This document shows positions 17,294 through 29,288 of a DNA stretch of 64,000 bases, piece after piece. The notes under the pieces were generated by a model that was not told the origin of the DNA, did no database searches, and saw only the letters and a list, made by a program, of their open reading frames with translations. Origin of the DNA: Sphingomonadaceae bacterium (GTDB taxonomy: Bacteria; Pseudomonadota; Alphaproteobacteria; Sphingomonadales; Sphingomonadaceae); assembly GCA_019239915.1 (NCBI GenBank), contig JAFAZF010000072.1:1-64000 (forward strand). The letters are read 5' to 3'. Positions within the stretch are counted from its first letter, which is position 1; the number at the start of each line of letters is the position of its first letter. Made by a program: the position numbers and the translations under genes.

Positions 17294-18281
17294 CCTTGCC
17301 CTCGTACGCCTCCACGATGCGGCCGACGAGCGGGTGGCGGACCACGTCCGCCGCCGAGAAGCGGATCGTCGCGATGCCGTCGACGCCTTCGAGGCGGTTG
17401 ACCGCGTCGGCGAGGCCCGACTTGCCGATGTCGGGCAAATCCACCTGTCTCGGATCGCCGCAGACGACCATGCGGCTGCCCTGACCGAAGCGGGTGAGAA
17501 ACATCTTCATCTGCGCGGGCGTGGTGTTCTGCGCCTCGTCGAGGATGATGAACGCTTCGGAGAGCGTGCGGCCGCGCATGAACGCGATCGGCGCGATCTC
17601 GATCTCTCCGCTGGCGAGCCGCCGCTCGACCTGTTCGGCGGGGAGCATGTCGTAGAGCGCGTCGTAGAGCGGGCGGAGATAGGGATCGACCTTCTCCTTC
17701 ATGTCGCCGGGCAGGAAGCCCAGCCGCTCGCCGGCCTCGACCGCCGGCCGCGACAGGATGAGCCGGCTGACCGATCCGGTGATGAGCTGCTGCACCGCCT
17801 GGGCGACCGCGACATAGGTCTTGCCGGTGCCCGCCGGCCCCAGCGCGAAGATGATGTCGTCGCGGCCCAGCGCCTCCATGTAGCGGATCTGCGCGGCTGT
17901 GCGCGGCACGATCGTCTTCTTGCGCGTGCGGATCATCACCGAGGGCGGCTCGGCGACGTCCGAGCGGACGATGCCGTCCAGCGTCGGTTCGGCGGACATC
18001 GCGATCACGCCGTCGACGACGCCGGCATCGATCTCCTGGCCGTGCGCGATGCGGTTGTAGAGGCCGCTCAGCACGTCGCGGGCGCGCGCCGCCTGTTCCG
18101 CCTGGCCCTCGATCTGCACCTTGTTTCCGCGCGCGGAGATGTAGACGCCGAGCCGGTTCTCGATCGCGACCAGGTTCTGGTCATATTGGCCGAAGAGCGT
18201 GCCGAGCAGCTGCGGCTTTTCGAAGGCGACCTCGAGGCGGGCGCGGTCGCCAGGTTGCGCGGGAATGGGCTTTCGGCTCAT
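17286..18281 (-). CDS. phoH: PhoH family ATPase
   Basis: 331 residues. An N-terminal KH-like segment (ENRLGVYISARGNKVQIEGQ) precedes the PhoH NTPase domain: Walker A ALGPAGTGKTYVA, Walker B FIILDEAQNTTPAQMK, then LTRFGQGSRMVVCGDPRQVDLP. PhoH proteins are RNA-binding ATPases/helicases working with YbeY in rRNA quality control. ATG 18281 is preferred because AAGGA lies 5 bases upstream; an ATG at 18302 has no ribosome site. It heads the operon phoH-orphan-ybeY-CBS gene. Confidence 0.95.
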   Translation of the reverse strand: MSRKPIPAQPGDRARLEVAFEKPQLLGTLFGQYDQNLVAIENRLGVYISARGNKVQIEGQAEQAARARDVLSGLYNRIAHGQEIDAGVVDGVIAMSAEPTLDGIVRSDVAEPPSVMIRTRKKTIVPRTAAQIRYMEALGRDDIIFALGPAGTGKTYVAVAQAVQQLITGSVSRLILSRPAVEAGERLGFLPGDMKEKVDPYLRPLYDALYDMLPAEQVERRLASGEIEIAPIAFMRGRTLSEAFIILDEAQNTTPAQMKMFLTRFGQGSRMVVCGDPRQVDLPDIGKSGLADAVNRLEGVDGIATIRFSAADVVRHPLVGRIVEAYEGKDG

Positions 18282-18342
18282 CCGATCCTTTCCGGTCAGC
18301 ATGGGTAACTATGCTGCGCCGCGAAGGATGCGGCGCGCAGCG

Positions 18343-19707
18343 TCAAATTGCCAGCGGACTTTGGTCGGGCAGCGCGGCTTTTTGGCGACAATCCACGCTT
18401 TTGTGCTTTGATTCCGAAGATCGTTCGGTCGGGCGGCCGAGCAGGTGGAAGGCGAGCAGCTCGGCAAGCCGACTGTCGGCGAGGCCGCGGCGCTGCGGGC
18501 GCTGCATGATGTCGAGATCGGGCGCGTAATTGCCTTCGACGAGACGCACGCCCTCCGGCGTGATGCCGATGTCCCAGCCGATCAGGATGCGATCCGCGAA
18601 CGCGCGATGCGCCGCGATCGCCAGCTCCGCGACGTCGCGCCAGAGCGGCAGCGCGCGCCCGGCGATAGTGGCACCCGAATCGGGGTGGGCGTCGAGCCAG
18701 CCGATCCGCGCCGACGTGCCGAGATCCGTTGCCGGACCCAGTGTGCCGGTGGCGGGATCGATCGCCGAGACGATGCCGCCCGCATGGAAATTGTCGACCG
18801 TACCGTTGGCGCCGATACCCATGCGGAACACGGCACCGATCAGCTCGGGCTCGCCATGCTCGTCGAGGCAGGTCAGCGCGCGCACCGTCTGCAACGCGCC
18901 GTTGCTGAGGTCCGCGATCGCGGGATGATTGCGCAGCCGCGGCTGGACGATATGGGCTTCGCCCTCGGAAATCGCGGCGAGATGCGCGGCAAGCCCGGCG
19001 GAGTCCAGGATCAGACCGTCGGCGCGGCGGTAGCGGCCGTCACTCAGCCAGTCCCAGCGTTGGGCGCCCTTGCCGCCGTTGCCGCGGAACGGCTTCACGA
19101 ACAGATCCCGTTCGGGAAGCGCCGGCGCCGCGCTGCCGCCACCGGCCATCAGCAGGGTCGGCGTGGCGGCGAGGCCATGTGCCGCGCAGTGTCGCGCGAA
19201 GGCATCCTTGTCGCTGAGCGGCGTGGTTGGCCGCAGCCGCCGCGCCAGCCGCTGATAGACGCAGCGCTTGGTTTCGAAGCGTTGCAGGAAGCCGGGGCCG
19301 GCGCTGCGCAGCTCGGCATCGTGCAGCGAGAAGATATAGTACCAGGGCGCGAGATAGCCGTGGCGGCAATAGAGGCGGAGCTGATCCCACAGCTGCAGCG
19401 GCACCGAGCGCCCGCTGCGCGCCGCGATCGCGCGGCCGTTGCGCGCGGTGAACAGCGCCATGCCGCCGAACAGCACGAGCGGCCACAGCAGCAGCGCCAT
19501 GGCCATGTCGAACCACTCGTTGCCGAGATCGGGATCGAAATAGTGGCGCAGATAGAGCGCGCGCAGCTCCCCCGCCGCGGTCGCCTCGCTGCGGGAGACG
19601 AGTCCGCCGATCAGCACCGGCAGGCCGGCGACACGGTAGACGATCGCCTCGCCATGCCATTTCAGGAAGCGCTTCGCCCCGTGGCGCGCCTTAACGATCC
19701 AGCCCAA
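18343..19707 (-). CDS. Sugar-transfer-associated ATP-grasp domain protein
   Basis: 454 residues. Two hydrophobic segments near the N-terminus (~28-40 and ~68-85, MALLLWPLVLFGGMALF) suggest membrane anchoring. The C-terminal ~270 residues form an ATP-grasp domain: DLFVKPFRGNGGKGAQRW, then IVQPRLRNHPAIADLS, and the metal-binding end WDIGITPEGVRLVEGNYAPDLDI. This matches the ATP-grasp group often found beside polysaccharide genes; the reaction (ATP-driven ligation of a carboxylate to an amine or hydroxyl) is inferred. The terminal ~30 residues look unstructured. Confidence 0.82.
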   Translation of the reverse strand: MGWIVKARHGAKRFLKWHGEAIVYRVAGLPVLIGGLVSRSEATAAGELRALYLRHYFDPDLGNEWFDMAMALLLWPLVLFGGMALFTARNGRAIAARSGRSVPLQLWDQLRLYCRHGYLAPWYYIFSLHDAELRSAGPGFLQRFETKRCVYQRLARRLRPTTPLSDKDAFARHCAAHGLAATPTLLMAGGGSAAPALPERDLFVKPFRGNGGKGAQRWDWLSDGRYRRADGLILDSAGLAAHLAAISEGEAHIVQPRLRNHPAIADLSNGALQTVRALTCLDEHGEPELIGAVFRMGIGANGTVDNFHAGGIVSAIDPATGTLGPATDLGTSARIGWLDAHPDSGATIAGRALPLWRDVAELAIAAHRAFADRILIGWDIGITPEGVRLVEGNYAPDLDIMQRPQRRGLADSRLAELLAFHLLGRPTERSSESKHKSVDCRQKAALPDQSPLAI

Positions 19708-19817
19708 CCTATATGCTCTCCCGGCGCGCCTGCGTTGTTCTTACGCGCATCGTTATGACGATGCGACTTTTCGATGTCCGCATGATGGCGCATGCGGATC
19801 GCTCGGGAGCGCGAGAC

Positions 19818-20282
19818 ATGGCTGAGCGCAGTGCCGGAATCCTGCTCCACCGCCCAGGATCGGCCGGGCGCGAGGTGCTGCTCGTCCATCCCGGCGGTCC
19901 GTTCTGGCGAAAGCGCGACGCCGGCGCGTGGCAAATCCCGAAGGGGCAGATCGAGCCGGGCGAGACTGCGTCGGCGGCGGCGATCCGCGAATGCGAGGAG
20001 GAACTGGGCGTGCGGCTCACCGGCGCGCCCGCGCCGCTCGCGACGATCCGTCAGGCCGGCGGCAAATGGGTCGAGGCATTCGCGCTCGAACAGGATCTCG
20101 ATGCCGACGCGATCCGGAGCATCACGTTCACCATGGAGTGGCCGCCGCGCTCGGGCCGGATGCAATCCTTTCCCGAAGTCGACGCCGCACGCTGGTTCGG
20201 GCTCGCCGATGCCCGCGCGATGATGTTGCCAAGCCAGTTGCCGCTGCTGGACGCGCTCGAGGAGCGGTTCGCAAGCAGTTGA
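19818..20282 (+). CDS. Nudix hydrolase
   Basis: A 154-residue pyrophosphohydrolase with a complete Nudix box G-x5-E-x7-REC-x-EE-LG ([23 protein letters not shown], ~41-63). The family hydrolyses nucleoside diphosphates linked to another moiety; the [20 protein letters not shown] region fits the NTP pyrophosphohydrolase/Ap4A-like subgroup, but the substrate is uncertain. ATG 19818 gives [14 protein letters not shown], the normal family start, with GGGAG upstream; the frame extends ~35 codons further without homology. It converges with the M28 peptidase gene, 2 bp apart. Confidence 0.92.
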   Translation: MAERSAGILLHRPGSAGREVLLVHPGGPFWRKRDAGAWQIPKGQIEPGETASAAAIRECEEELGVRLTGAPAPLATIRQAGGKWVEAFALEQDLDADAIRSITFTMEWPPRSGRMQSFPEVDAARWFGLADARAMMLPSQLPLLDALEERFASS

Positions 20283-20284
20283 GA

Positions 20285-21907
20285 TCATGGTCGCAGATGC
20301 GCGAACTCGGAAGCCGGGCTCCAGCGTGGCCAGGCATCGGAGTCCGCAAGCCGGCGGCCGACGTCGTAGAACAGCGCCACGTCCTGCGCCGCACCGCGCA
20401 GATCCCAGCCGGCGTCCCAGCGGTCACAGCTCTGGTGATAGCATTTCATGTAGGCGGCGAGCCAAGCATCGCCTGCCGGCCTGCCGCCGTTCACGAGATC
20501 GAGCCCGCCGGTCATGCCCATCAGCAGCTCGGCGGGCACGCCACGCTTGGCGAGCGAGAAATGGTCGGCCCGGTAGAACAGGCCGCGCTCGGGCTTGGGG
20601 TCAGGCGTGACCGTGCGGCCTTGGCGCGCCGCCGCCGCCGCGACCATCGCGTCCATGTCCGCCGATTGGCCGGCGCTGGCGAGCATCACGTTGCGCGCGG
20701 GCCCGGCGGTCTGCAGCACGTCCATGGTGAGGTCGGCGACGGTCTTGGCCGCGGGGACCAGCGGATGCTCGGCATAATATTCCGAGCCGAGCAGGCCGCG
20801 CTCCTCGCCGGTCCAGGCGGCGAAGACCAGCGTGCGGGCGGTGCGCGGCGCCTGTGCGAAGGTGCGCGCGAGCTCGAGCACGCCGGCGACGCCAAGCGCG
20901 TCGTCCGCCGCTCCCGGCCGGATCGCGTCCAGACCGCCGGTGCCGGGCTTGATGCCGTACGCATCCCAATGCGCGCCGAACAGGATCGCCTCGTCCGGGC
21001 GGATGCGGCCGGTGAGCTTCGCGACGACGTTGTGGCTCTCGATCCGCTCGCGCGTGGCGGGAATCGCCGCGGACAGCGTCACGCCGGCAAGCGGCACGGG
21101 GCGGAAGTTGCCGCCCCGCGCGGCGACGGCGAGCCGGTCGAGATCGAGCCCGGCGCCGCGGAACAGCGCCTGCGCCGCCTCGTGCGAGATCCAGCCTTCG
21201 AGCGCGGGATGGCTGGCGCCCTGATCGGGGCGGCGGATGTCGTAGCTCTCGCCGTGCGGCGCCGCGACGGTGCTCCAGCCATAACCCGCCGCATCGGTGT
21301 CGTGGACGATGAGGACGCTTACCGCGCCATGCCGTTCGGCTTCCTCGAACTTGTAGGTCCAGCGACCATAATAGGTCATCGCCCGGCCGCCGAAGCGACC
21401 CGCGACGGGTTCGCCGGCTGCGGCGTAGAAATCGGGGTCGTTGACCAGGAAGACGGCGACCTTGCCATGCAGATCGGCGCCCTTGTAATCGTCCCATCCG
21501 CGCTCGGGCGCGGTGACGCCATAGCCGACGAAAACGAGCGGCGCGTTCGCGATGCGGGCGACGTCGACATCCTGCCGCGTGCCCAGCGAAACGTCCCGAT
21601 CCTGCGCCAGATCGACGCTGCCCGCAGGCGTGGCGAGATGGACCGGCGCGGCCGTATCGAGCTGCGTGCGGAGCAGCGGGACCGCCTGCGTCCAGCCGCC
21701 ATTCTCGCCGCCGGGCTCGAGCCCCAGCGCGCGAAACCGGCCGATCAGATAGTCGACCGTCTTCGCTTCGCCCGCCGTGCCGGGCGCGCGTCCTTCGAAG
21801 GCCGGCGCGGCGAGCGTGCGCGTGATGTCGGAAAGCCGCGCGGGATCGATCGGCGCGGCGGCAGGCGGCGCGACGGCCGCCGCGAGCGCGAAAAGCGGTG
21901 CGATCAT
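20285..21907 (-). CDS. M28 family metallopeptidase, exported
   Basis: 540 residues with a short signal peptide ([20 protein letters not shown]-like). A PA domain ([20 protein letters not shown] ... [11 protein letters not shown]) precedes the M28 di-zinc catalytic domain: GAHWDAYG (His, Asp), [23 protein letters not shown] (two Glu), and a final metal-binding His in [12 protein letters not shown]. It probably acts as a periplasmic aminopeptidase. ATG 21907 has GAGGTG upstream. The frame stays open for another ~315 codons across purU, but that part is antisense shadow. Confidence 0.9.
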   Translation of the reverse strand: MIAPLFALAAAVAPPAAAPIDPARLSDITRTLAAPAFEGRAPGTAGEAKTVDYLIGRFRALGLEPGGENGGWTQAVPLLRTQLDTAAPVHLATPAGSVDLAQDRDVSLGTRQDVDVARIANAPLVFVGYGVTAPERGWDDYKGADLHGKVAVFLVNDPDFYAAAGEPVAGRFGGRAMTYYGRWTYKFEEAERHGAVSVLIVHDTDAAGYGWSTVAAPHGESYDIRRPDQGASHPALEGWISHEAAQALFRGAGLDLDRLAVAARGGNFRPVPLAGVTLSAAIPATRERIESHNVVAKLTGRIRPDEAILFGAHWDAYGIKPGTGGLDAIRPGAADDALGVAGVLELARTFAQAPRTARTLVFAAWTGEERGLLGSEYYAEHPLVPAAKTVADLTMDVLQTAGPARNVMLASAGQSADMDAMVAAAAARQGRTVTPDPKPERGLFYRADHFSLAKRGVPAELLMGMTGGLDLVNGGRPAGDAWLAAYMKCYHQSCDRWDAGWDLRGAAQDVALFYDVGRRLADSDAWPRWSPASEFAHLRP

Positions 21908-22018
21908 CGACGGATCACCTCGCTGGGGTATCGCAGCGGAGCGCTCGGACATCCGCGAGGTTCCGGCCGCGGCGCGCCGGGGCTGGATCACCGCCGCGAA
22001 AGCTGTCAGCGGCGGATC

Positions 22019-22879
22019 ATGAGCCGCACCGCCTTTATCCTGACCCTCTCCTGCCCGGACCGGCCGGGCATCGTCGCGCGCGTCACCGCCGAGCTGCTCG
22101 CGCTCGGCGGCAACGTGCTCGAGGCGCACCAGTTCGACGATGTCGAAACCAACCGCTTCTTCATGCGGATCATCTTCGACGTGCCCGTCGACACGGCGCC
22201 GGAGGCACTGCGCGCCCGCTTCGCGCCGATCGCCGCCGCGTTCGCGATGGAGTGGGCGATCCGCGCACGGGGCGAGCGCCGCCGCGTGCTGCTGCTCGCC
22301 TCCAAGTTCGACCATTGCCTCGTCGATCTGCTCTATCGCCAGCGTATCGGCGAACTCGCCATGGACGTCGTCGGCATCGTCTCCAACCATCCGCGCGAGA
22401 CCTACGCGGGGAGCGATTTCGGTGCGGTGCCCTTCCACCATCTGCCGATCACGAAGGATACCAAGCCCGAGCAGGAAGCGCGCATCATGGCGCTGGTCGA
22501 CGCGACCGGCGCCGAGCTCGTCGTGCTCGCCCGCTACATGCAGATCCTGTCGGACGATCTCGCGCGCTTTCTCTCGGGGCGCTGCATCAACATCCACCAC
22601 AGCTTCCTGCCGGGCTTCAAGGGCGCCAAGCCCTACCACCAGGCGCACGCCCGCGGCGTCAAGCTGATCGGCGCGACGGCGCACTACGTCACCGCCGATC
22701 TCGATGAGGGCCCGATCATCGAGCAGGACGTCGAGCGGATCAGCCATCAGGACAGCCCCGAGGATCTCGTCCGCAAGGGCCGTGACATCGAGCGCCGTGT
22801 GCTCGCCCGCGCCGTCGCTTTTCACCTCGAAGGGCGGGCGTTCATGAACGGCCACAAGACGGTGGTGTTCAGGGACTGA
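22019..22879 (+). CDS. purU: Formyltetrahydrofolate deformylase
   Basis: 286 residues. An N-terminal ACT domain ([33 protein letters not shown]) is followed by the formyl-transferase hydrolase domain: [24 protein letters not shown], and the catalytic core [20 protein letters not shown] and [16 protein letters not shown]. PurU releases formate from 10-formyl-THF, balancing one-carbon pools and supplying formate for purines. The ATG lies 111 bp from the divergent peptidase start. A palindromic repeat lies directly after the stop. Confidence 0.97.
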   Translation: MSRTAFILTLSCPDRPGIVARVTAELLALGGNVLEAHQFDDVETNRFFMRIIFDVPVDTAPEALRARFAPIAAAFAMEWAIRARGERRRVLLLASKFDHCLVDLLYRQRIGELAMDVVGIVSNHPRETYAGSDFGAVPFHHLPITKDTKPEQEARIMALVDATGAELVVLARYMQILSDDLARFLSGRCINIHHSFLPGFKGAKPYHQAHARGVKLIGATAHYVTADLDEGPIIEQDVERISHQDSPEDLVRKGRDIERRVLARAVAFHLEGRAFMNGHKTVVFRD

Positions 22880-22897
22880 GCGTCCGTCAAGCTATCC

Positions 22898-22975
22898 CGT
22901 ACTCCGCGGAGGCGGAGCGCCGGCGGCAGACGAGATGCTTCGCCATCCGGCGCTCCGGCCTGCGCCGGAGCACGG
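22898..22975. repeat. REP-like element, family D, copy 1
   Basis: TACTCCGCGGAGGCGGAGCGCCGG ... CCGGCGCTCCGGCCTGCGCCGGAGCA: nested palindromes forming an inverted pair between the convergent purU and era genes. A close relative lies at 61647-61723. Probably also works as a bidirectional transcription barrier. Confidence 0.7.
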
Positions 22976-22982
22976 CGGCTTT

Positions 22983-23876
22983 TCACTCCACCCAGTCGAG
23001 GCCGATGTCGCGATAGAGGCCGCGATCCTCCTGCCATTCCGGCCGGACCTTCACGTGCAGGAACAGGTGAACCTTGCGGCCGAGCAGCGCGCTCAGTTCG
23101 GCGCGGGCACGCGAGCCGATCTCCTTGAGGCGGCTGCCGCGGTTGCCGAGCACGATCGCCTTCTGGCTGTCGCGCGCGACGAGGATCTGCTGGTGGATCG
23201 CGACGGAGCCGTCCTTGCGCTCCTCGTACCGCTCGGTCTCGATCGCGCTGTCATGGGGGAGCTCGGCATAGAGCTGGTGGTAGAGCTGCTCGCGTGTCAC
23301 CTCTGCCGCCAGCATGCGGTCGGTCGCGTCCGAGACCTGCTCCTCGGGGAAATGCCACGGCCCCTCGGGCATATGTTCGGCCAGCCAGCGCTTGAGATCG
23401 GCGACGCCGTCGCCGGTCGCGGCCGAAACCATCAGGATCGCCTGCGGCGCCAGCATCTCCTGCAAACGCTGGGCGAGCACCAGAAGGCCTTCCTTCGGCG
23501 ACACATCGACCTTGTTGAGGATGACGATGCGCGGCTCGCGCCGATCGGCCAGCGCCGCCGCCAGCGCCTCGACGCGGGGGCGGAGGCCTTCCTTGGCGTC
23601 GATCACCAGCGCGACGAGATCGGCGTCCTGCGCGCCGCTCCAGGCGGCGGCGACCATCGCCCGATCGAGCCGGCGCTTGCCCTCGAAGATGCCGGGCGTG
23701 TCGACGAGCAGCATCTGGCTCTCGCCCGCGATCGCGATGCCGATCAGCCGCGCGCGCGTGGTCTGCGCCTTGGCGCTGGTGATCGCGACCTTCTGGCCGA
23801 CGATGGCATTTACCAGCGTGGACTTTCCGGCATTTGGAGCGCCGATCACCGCGACGACGCCACATTTCTCACTCAT
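22983..23876 (-). CDS. era: GTPase Era
   Basis: A 297-residue essential GTPase for 16S rRNA and 30S maturation. G1 GAPNAGKST (~12-20), G2/G3 region TRARLIGIAI and DTPG, G4 NKVD, G5 VSAATGDGV; then a C-terminal KH domain (ILVARDSQKAIVLGNRGSRLKEIGSRAR). Its start overlaps the rnc stop by 4 bp (ATGA), so translation is coupled in lepB-rnc-era. Confidence 0.98.
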   Translation of the reverse strand: MSEKCGVVAVIGAPNAGKSTLVNAIVGQKVAITSAKAQTTRARLIGIAIAGESQMLLVDTPGIFEGKRRLDRAMVAAAWSGAQDADLVALVIDAKEGLRPRVEALAAALADRREPRIVILNKVDVSPKEGLLVLAQRLQEMLAPQAILMVSAATGDGVADLKRWLAEHMPEGPWHFPEEQVSDATDRMLAAEVTREQLYHQLYAELPHDSAIETERYEERKDGSVAIHQQILVARDSQKAIVLGNRGSRLKEIGSRARAELSALLGRKVHLFLHVKVRPEWQEDRGLYRDIGLDWVE

Positions 23877-24541
23877 TTTCCGATCCGTTCGATAAGCGCT
23901 TGTGCCGCCGCCGTTTCCGCTTCCTGCTTTGAGCTGCCGCTGCCGTCGGCGGAGCCCTTGCCGGGGATCTCGACGACGATCTCGAAGGTCGGCGCGTGCT
24001 GCGGCCCCGAACGCCGTGCGACCGTGTAGACCGGCGGGCGCCAGCCCTTGGCGGCGGCGAGTTCCTGCAGCTGCGCCTTGGGATGCTTGGGCGCGGCGCG
24101 CTGGCCGTGGACGCGATCGCCCCACGCCCGCTCGATGAAGCCGCGCGCTGCCTCGAGCCCCGCTTCGAGATACAGCGCGCCGATCAGCGCCTCGACGACG
24201 TCGCCCAATATGTAGCTGCTGTCGGCGGCGCCGTCGTCGCGCGCCTGCTTGCCGAGGCGGAGATGGCTGGCGAGGCCGAGCTCGCGCGCGATCTCCGCGC
24301 AGGTCTCGCCGGCGACGAGCGCGTTGAGGCGGCGCGAGAGATTACCTTCGGGTTCATCGGGAAACAGAGCGTAAAGCCAAGAGGCCATTGCCAGCCCGAG
24401 AACGCGGTCGCCGAGGAATTCGAGCCGCTCGTAGCTGCCGCCGGCATGGCTCGAATGGGTGAGCGCTTGTGTGAACAGCGCGGGATCACGCGGCCGATGC
24501 CCCATATTGGCGGCGACCCACTCGTCGAGCGACTGGCTCAT
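23873..24541 (-). CDS. rnc: Ribonuclease III
   Basis: 222 residues. The RNase III signature ERLEFLGDRVLGLAMA and the second catalytic patch ILGDVVEALIGALYLEAG carry the Mg-binding acidic residues; the C-terminal dsRNA-binding domain (HPKAQLQELAAAKGWRPP ... GSGSSKQEAETAAAQALIE) is complete. It processes rRNA and structured mRNA. The start overlaps lepB by 4 bp (ATGA) and the stop overlaps era in the same way. Confidence 0.98.
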   Translation of the reverse strand: MSQSLDEWVAANMGHRPRDPALFTQALTHSSHAGGSYERLEFLGDRVLGLAMASWLYALFPDEPEGNLSRRLNALVAGETCAEIARELGLASHLRLGKQARDDGAADSSYILGDVVEALIGALYLEAGLEAARGFIERAWGDRVHGQRAAPKHPKAQLQELAAAKGWRPPVYTVARRSGPQHAPTFEIVVEIPGKGSADGSGSSKQEAETAAAQALIERIGK

Positions 24542-25326
24542 GCAATCGGCTTGCCGGTGCGATCGATGCGGAGGGCGGCGAGCCAACGCCAGGGTGCCGC
24601 CCAGCGTGCGGTGCCGTCGACGGAGAGCAGGACGCGCACCGCCGGCCCCTCGACCTCATCGGCCGGCACCATGCCGATGCCGCCGCCCGGCCGCGCGGGA
24701 AAGCGGCTGTCGAGGCTGACGTCGCGATTGTCGCCGAGCATGAAATAATGGCCGGGCGGCACGCGAAACGGACCCATAGTTTCCTGCGGCATCGCGTCGT
24801 GCACGATGACGTCATAGCGGCGGCCGCCGGGCAGCGTCTCGGTATAGAGGGGATTGCAACACCCGAACAGGGCAATGGCATTCGGGGCGTTCGGACGGCC
24901 GATGTCGGCGCCGCGCACGCGTGGCACGGGCGCGCCGTTGAGGATGAGCTGACCGCCCCGCAGCGCGATCGTGTCGCCGGGCAGGCCGACGAGCCTTTTG
25001 ATGTAATCCGTTCGCCCGTCGGGCGGCGCGCGGAACACGACGACGTCGCCTCGCTCCGGCGCCCGCGCTAGCAGCCGGCCGCGCAGGCGCGGCCAACCGA
25101 ACGGGAAGCTGGTGTGCGACCAGCCGTAGCGCCAGCGCGCGACGAGCACATAGTCGCCCGGCAGCAGCCCCGGCAGCATCGATTCGGAGGGCACGCTGCG
25201 CGGCATCGCGACGAGTCCGCGCACGAGCATCGCGGCGACCGCGAACGCCAGCAGGATCCACAGCCCGCGCTCGATCTCGCGCGCGGCACGCGGCGCGATC
25301 GGGCTGGTCTCGGTGGCGGCATCCAT
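24538..25326 (-). CDS. lepB: Signal peptidase I
   Basis: 262 residues. One N-terminal transmembrane helix (~22-40, LWILLAFAVAAMLVRGLVA), then the catalytic Ser in SVPSESMLPGLLPGD and the general-base Lys in YIKRLVGLPGD, followed by the box GHYFMLGDNRDVSLDSR. It removes signal peptides from exported proteins at the periplasmic face. Two membrane helices are usual in E. coli LepB; this is the shorter single-helix form. First gene of lepB-rnc-era. Confidence 0.97.
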   Translation of the reverse strand: MDAATETSPIAPRAAREIERGLWILLAFAVAAMLVRGLVAMPRSVPSESMLPGLLPGDYVLVARWRYGWSHTSFPFGWPRLRGRLLARAPERGDVVVFRAPPDGRTDYIKRLVGLPGDTIALRGGQLILNGAPVPRVRGADIGRPNAPNAIALFGCCNPLYTETLPGGRRYDVIVHDAMPQETMGPFRVPPGHYFMLGDNRDVSLDSRFPARPGGGIGMVPADEVEGPAVRVLLSVDGTARWAAPWRWLAALRIDRTGKPIA

Positions 25327-25444
25327 CCGGCGCGCTTTGGGCCGCCGGGCCGCATCCGGTCAAGAACGGCGGTTCAGGCACCGGAGACCGTTGCCCAGAT
25401 CGCCGCGGCACCCTAGCTGCGCATCACAGCAACGGGAGCGCGCG

Positions 25445-26791
25445 ATGGCGGCGTACGACTATGATCTGTTCGTGATCGGCGCGGGCTCGGGCGGGGTGCG
25501 CGCCGCGCGCGTGTCCGCGGCGCACGGCGCCAAGGTCGCGGTCGCCGAGGAGCATCGCGTCGGCGGCACCTGCGTGATCCGCGGCTGCGTGCCCAAGAAG
25601 CTGCTCGTCTACGGCGCCCATTTCGCCGAGGACCTGATGGACGCGCGCCGCTTCGGCTGGAAGGTGCCGACCTGCGATTTCGACTGGCCGACGTTGCGCG
25701 ACAACGTTCTGGACGAGGTCACAAGGCTCGAGGGCATCTATCAGAATACGCTTGGGAATGCCGGGGTCGAGGTGATCAAGCAGCGCGCGACCGTGACCGG
25801 GCCGCACGACATCGCGCTCGCTGACGGCCGCACGCTGACGGCGCGCGTGATCCTCATCGCGACGGGTGCGTGGCCGGCGATCCCCAACGTCCCCGGCAGT
25901 GAGTACGGCATCACCTCGAATGAGGTCTTCCATCTCGAGAAGCTGCCCAAGCGCATCGTCATCGCCGGCGGCGGCTATATCGCCAACGAGTTCGCCGGCA
26001 TCTTCCACGAGTTCGGCAGCCACGTCACGCTGGTCAACCGCGCGGACAAGATCCTGCGCGGCTATGACGAGCAGATCCGCGACCGCCTGCTCCAGATCTC
26101 GATGACCAAGGGCATCGACTTCAAGTTCCACTGCAAGCCGGAGCGCATCGAGAAGCAGGAGGACGGCTCGCTCTGCATCCGCCTCGAGAAGCAGGACCCG
26201 CTCCACTGCGACGTGCTGCTGTTCGCGACCGGCCGCGCGCCGAAGACCGCCGGGCTGGGGCTCGAGACCGCCGGCGTCGCGCTCGACGACAAGGGCGCGG
26301 TCAAGGTCGACGATGACAGCAGGTCGAGCTGCGACAGCATCTACGCGGTGGGCGACGTCACCAACCGGGTGCAGCTGACGCCGGTCGCGATCCGTGAGGG
26401 GCAGGCGTTCGCCGACACCGTGTTCGGCAACACGCCACGCCGCGTCGACTATGGCTGCATTCCGTCGGCGGTGTTCAGCCATCCGCCGATGGCCGGCATC
26501 GGCCTGACCGAAGCGCAGGCACGCGAGAAGTTCGGGACGGTAAAGACTTATACTTCGGACTTCAGGGCGATGAAGAACGTGCTTGCCGATCGCAACGAGC
26601 GCGCGCTCTACAAGATGGTCGTCCACCCGGTGACGGACGTCGTCGTCGGCCTGCACATGATCGGGCCGGATGCGCCGGAGATCCTGCAGGCGGCCGCGGT
26701 CGCGGTGAAGGCCGGCCTTACCAAGCAGGCGTTCGACGACACGGTCGCGCTCCACCCGAGCATGGCGGAGGAGCTGGTGCTGCTGCGGTGA
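25445..26791 (+). CDS. gor: Glutathione-disulfide reductase
   Basis: A 448-residue FAD/NAD(P) disulfide oxidoreductase. FAD motif IGAGSGGVRAAR; redox-active disulfide GGTCVIRGCVPKK; NADPH motif IAGGGYIANEFAGIF; C-terminal dimer/active site HPSMAEELVLL with the catalytic His-Pro. The VIRGCVPKK variant and short length fit the alphaproteobacterial glutathione reductase. It regenerates GSH; gshB lies ~9 kb away. ATG 25445 follows GGGAG at a good distance; the frame extends upstream over the lepB start region but without homology. Confidence 0.96.
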   Translation: MAAYDYDLFVIGAGSGGVRAARVSAAHGAKVAVAEEHRVGGTCVIRGCVPKKLLVYGAHFAEDLMDARRFGWKVPTCDFDWPTLRDNVLDEVTRLEGIYQNTLGNAGVEVIKQRATVTGPHDIALADGRTLTARVILIATGAWPAIPNVPGSEYGITSNEVFHLEKLPKRIVIAGGGYIANEFAGIFHEFGSHVTLVNRADKILRGYDEQIRDRLLQISMTKGIDFKFHCKPERIEKQEDGSLCIRLEKQDPLHCDVLLFATGRAPKTAGLGLETAGVALDDKGAVKVDDDSRSSCDSIYAVGDVTNRVQLTPVAIREGQAFADTVFGNTPRRVDYGCIPSAVFSHPPMAGIGLTEAQAREKFGTVKTYTSDFRAMKNVLADRNERALYKMVVHPVTDVVVGLHMIGPDAPEILQAAAVAVKAGLTKQAFDDTVALHPSMAEELVLLR

Positions 26792-26830
26792 CGGCGGCAA
26801 CTAATTGGGGGCGTCACGATGCGACGAGCG

Positions 26831-26865
26831 AGACTGGGATGCCAGCCTGCGCTGGCATGACGGTC
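26831..26865. repeat. REP-like hairpin, family C related
   Basis: ACTGGGATGCCAGCCTGCGCTGGCATGACGGT contains the perfect palindromic arms ATGCCAGC/GCTGGCAT. The layout resembles one arm of the family C element at 16125-16220. It lies between the convergent gor and acs genes and probably limits read-through. Confidence 0.5.
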
Positions 26866-26872
26866 GTTCTGG

Positions 26873-28819
<1,947 letters not shown>

Positions 28820-28916
28820 CTGGCATCCTTCTGCTCGCCTACGTCTGCGCCAAGCCGAGGCTTGGGCGCAAGCGCGGTCATCCCCGCTTAACCCGATCCG
28901 GCGCATGATCGGCGAC

Positions 28917-29162
28917 ATGAAGCCGCACCTTTTCCTGTTCGCCCCGCTTGCCCTGGTGCTGGGCGGCTGCGTCTCCACCGCCGAGCATGTCGTGATGCTG
29001 CCCGTGCATGCCACGAGCTTCACCGTCGACAAGCTGACGACGAGCCGCGCCGAGGCCGATCGCAACTATGGCCGCAAGATGCGCAAGCAGCAGGCGCGCG
29101 AGGCGAAGGAGCAGGCGCGCGAGGCGAAGCAAGCGCAGCGCCAGGGCGGCTACGGTGGCTGA
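28917..29162 (+). CDS. Small lipoprotein with charged repeat tail
   Basis: About 81 residues. [18 protein letters not shown] is a lipoprotein signal with LGGC lipobox. After a short [21 protein letters not shown] stretch the C-terminus is a Lys/Arg/Glu/Gln helix with the repeat [16 protein letters not shown], which may form a coiled coil. No family recognised. An ATG at 28905 would add four residues. Divergent from acs, 97 bp away. Confidence 0.65.
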   Translation: MKPHLFLFAPLALVLGGCVSTAEHVVMLPVHATSFTVDKLTTSRAEADRNYGRKMRKQQAREAKEQAREAKQAQRQGGYGG

Positions 29163-29205
29163 GGCCTCTGGGGCGCCTTCCTCGCAAATCTGCTTGATGT
29201 GAGAT

Positions 29206-29288
29206 CCGTTCGTCCTGAGCGAAGTCGAAGGACGTGCCTCATGCACCAACGCGCGTCGCACGTGCTTCGACGACGCTCAGCACGAACG
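29206..29288. repeat. REP-like element, family A, copy 4
   Basis: CCGTTCGTCCTGAGCGAAGTCGAAGGACGTGC ... GCACGTGCTTCGACGACGCTCAGCACGAACG. Full inverted pair with a ~20-bp centre, between two genes on the same strand. This is close to the consensus of the family. Confidence 0.8.

Noticed and set aside
19928-22018. Upstream two-thirds of a 983-codon plus-strand frame ending in purU
   Set aside because: Antisense to the M28 peptidase; only the part from ATG 22019 has homology (PurU).
21908-22855. N-terminal extension of the M28 frame across purU
   Set aside because: Antisense shadow of purU; signal peptide and ribosome site support ATG 21907.
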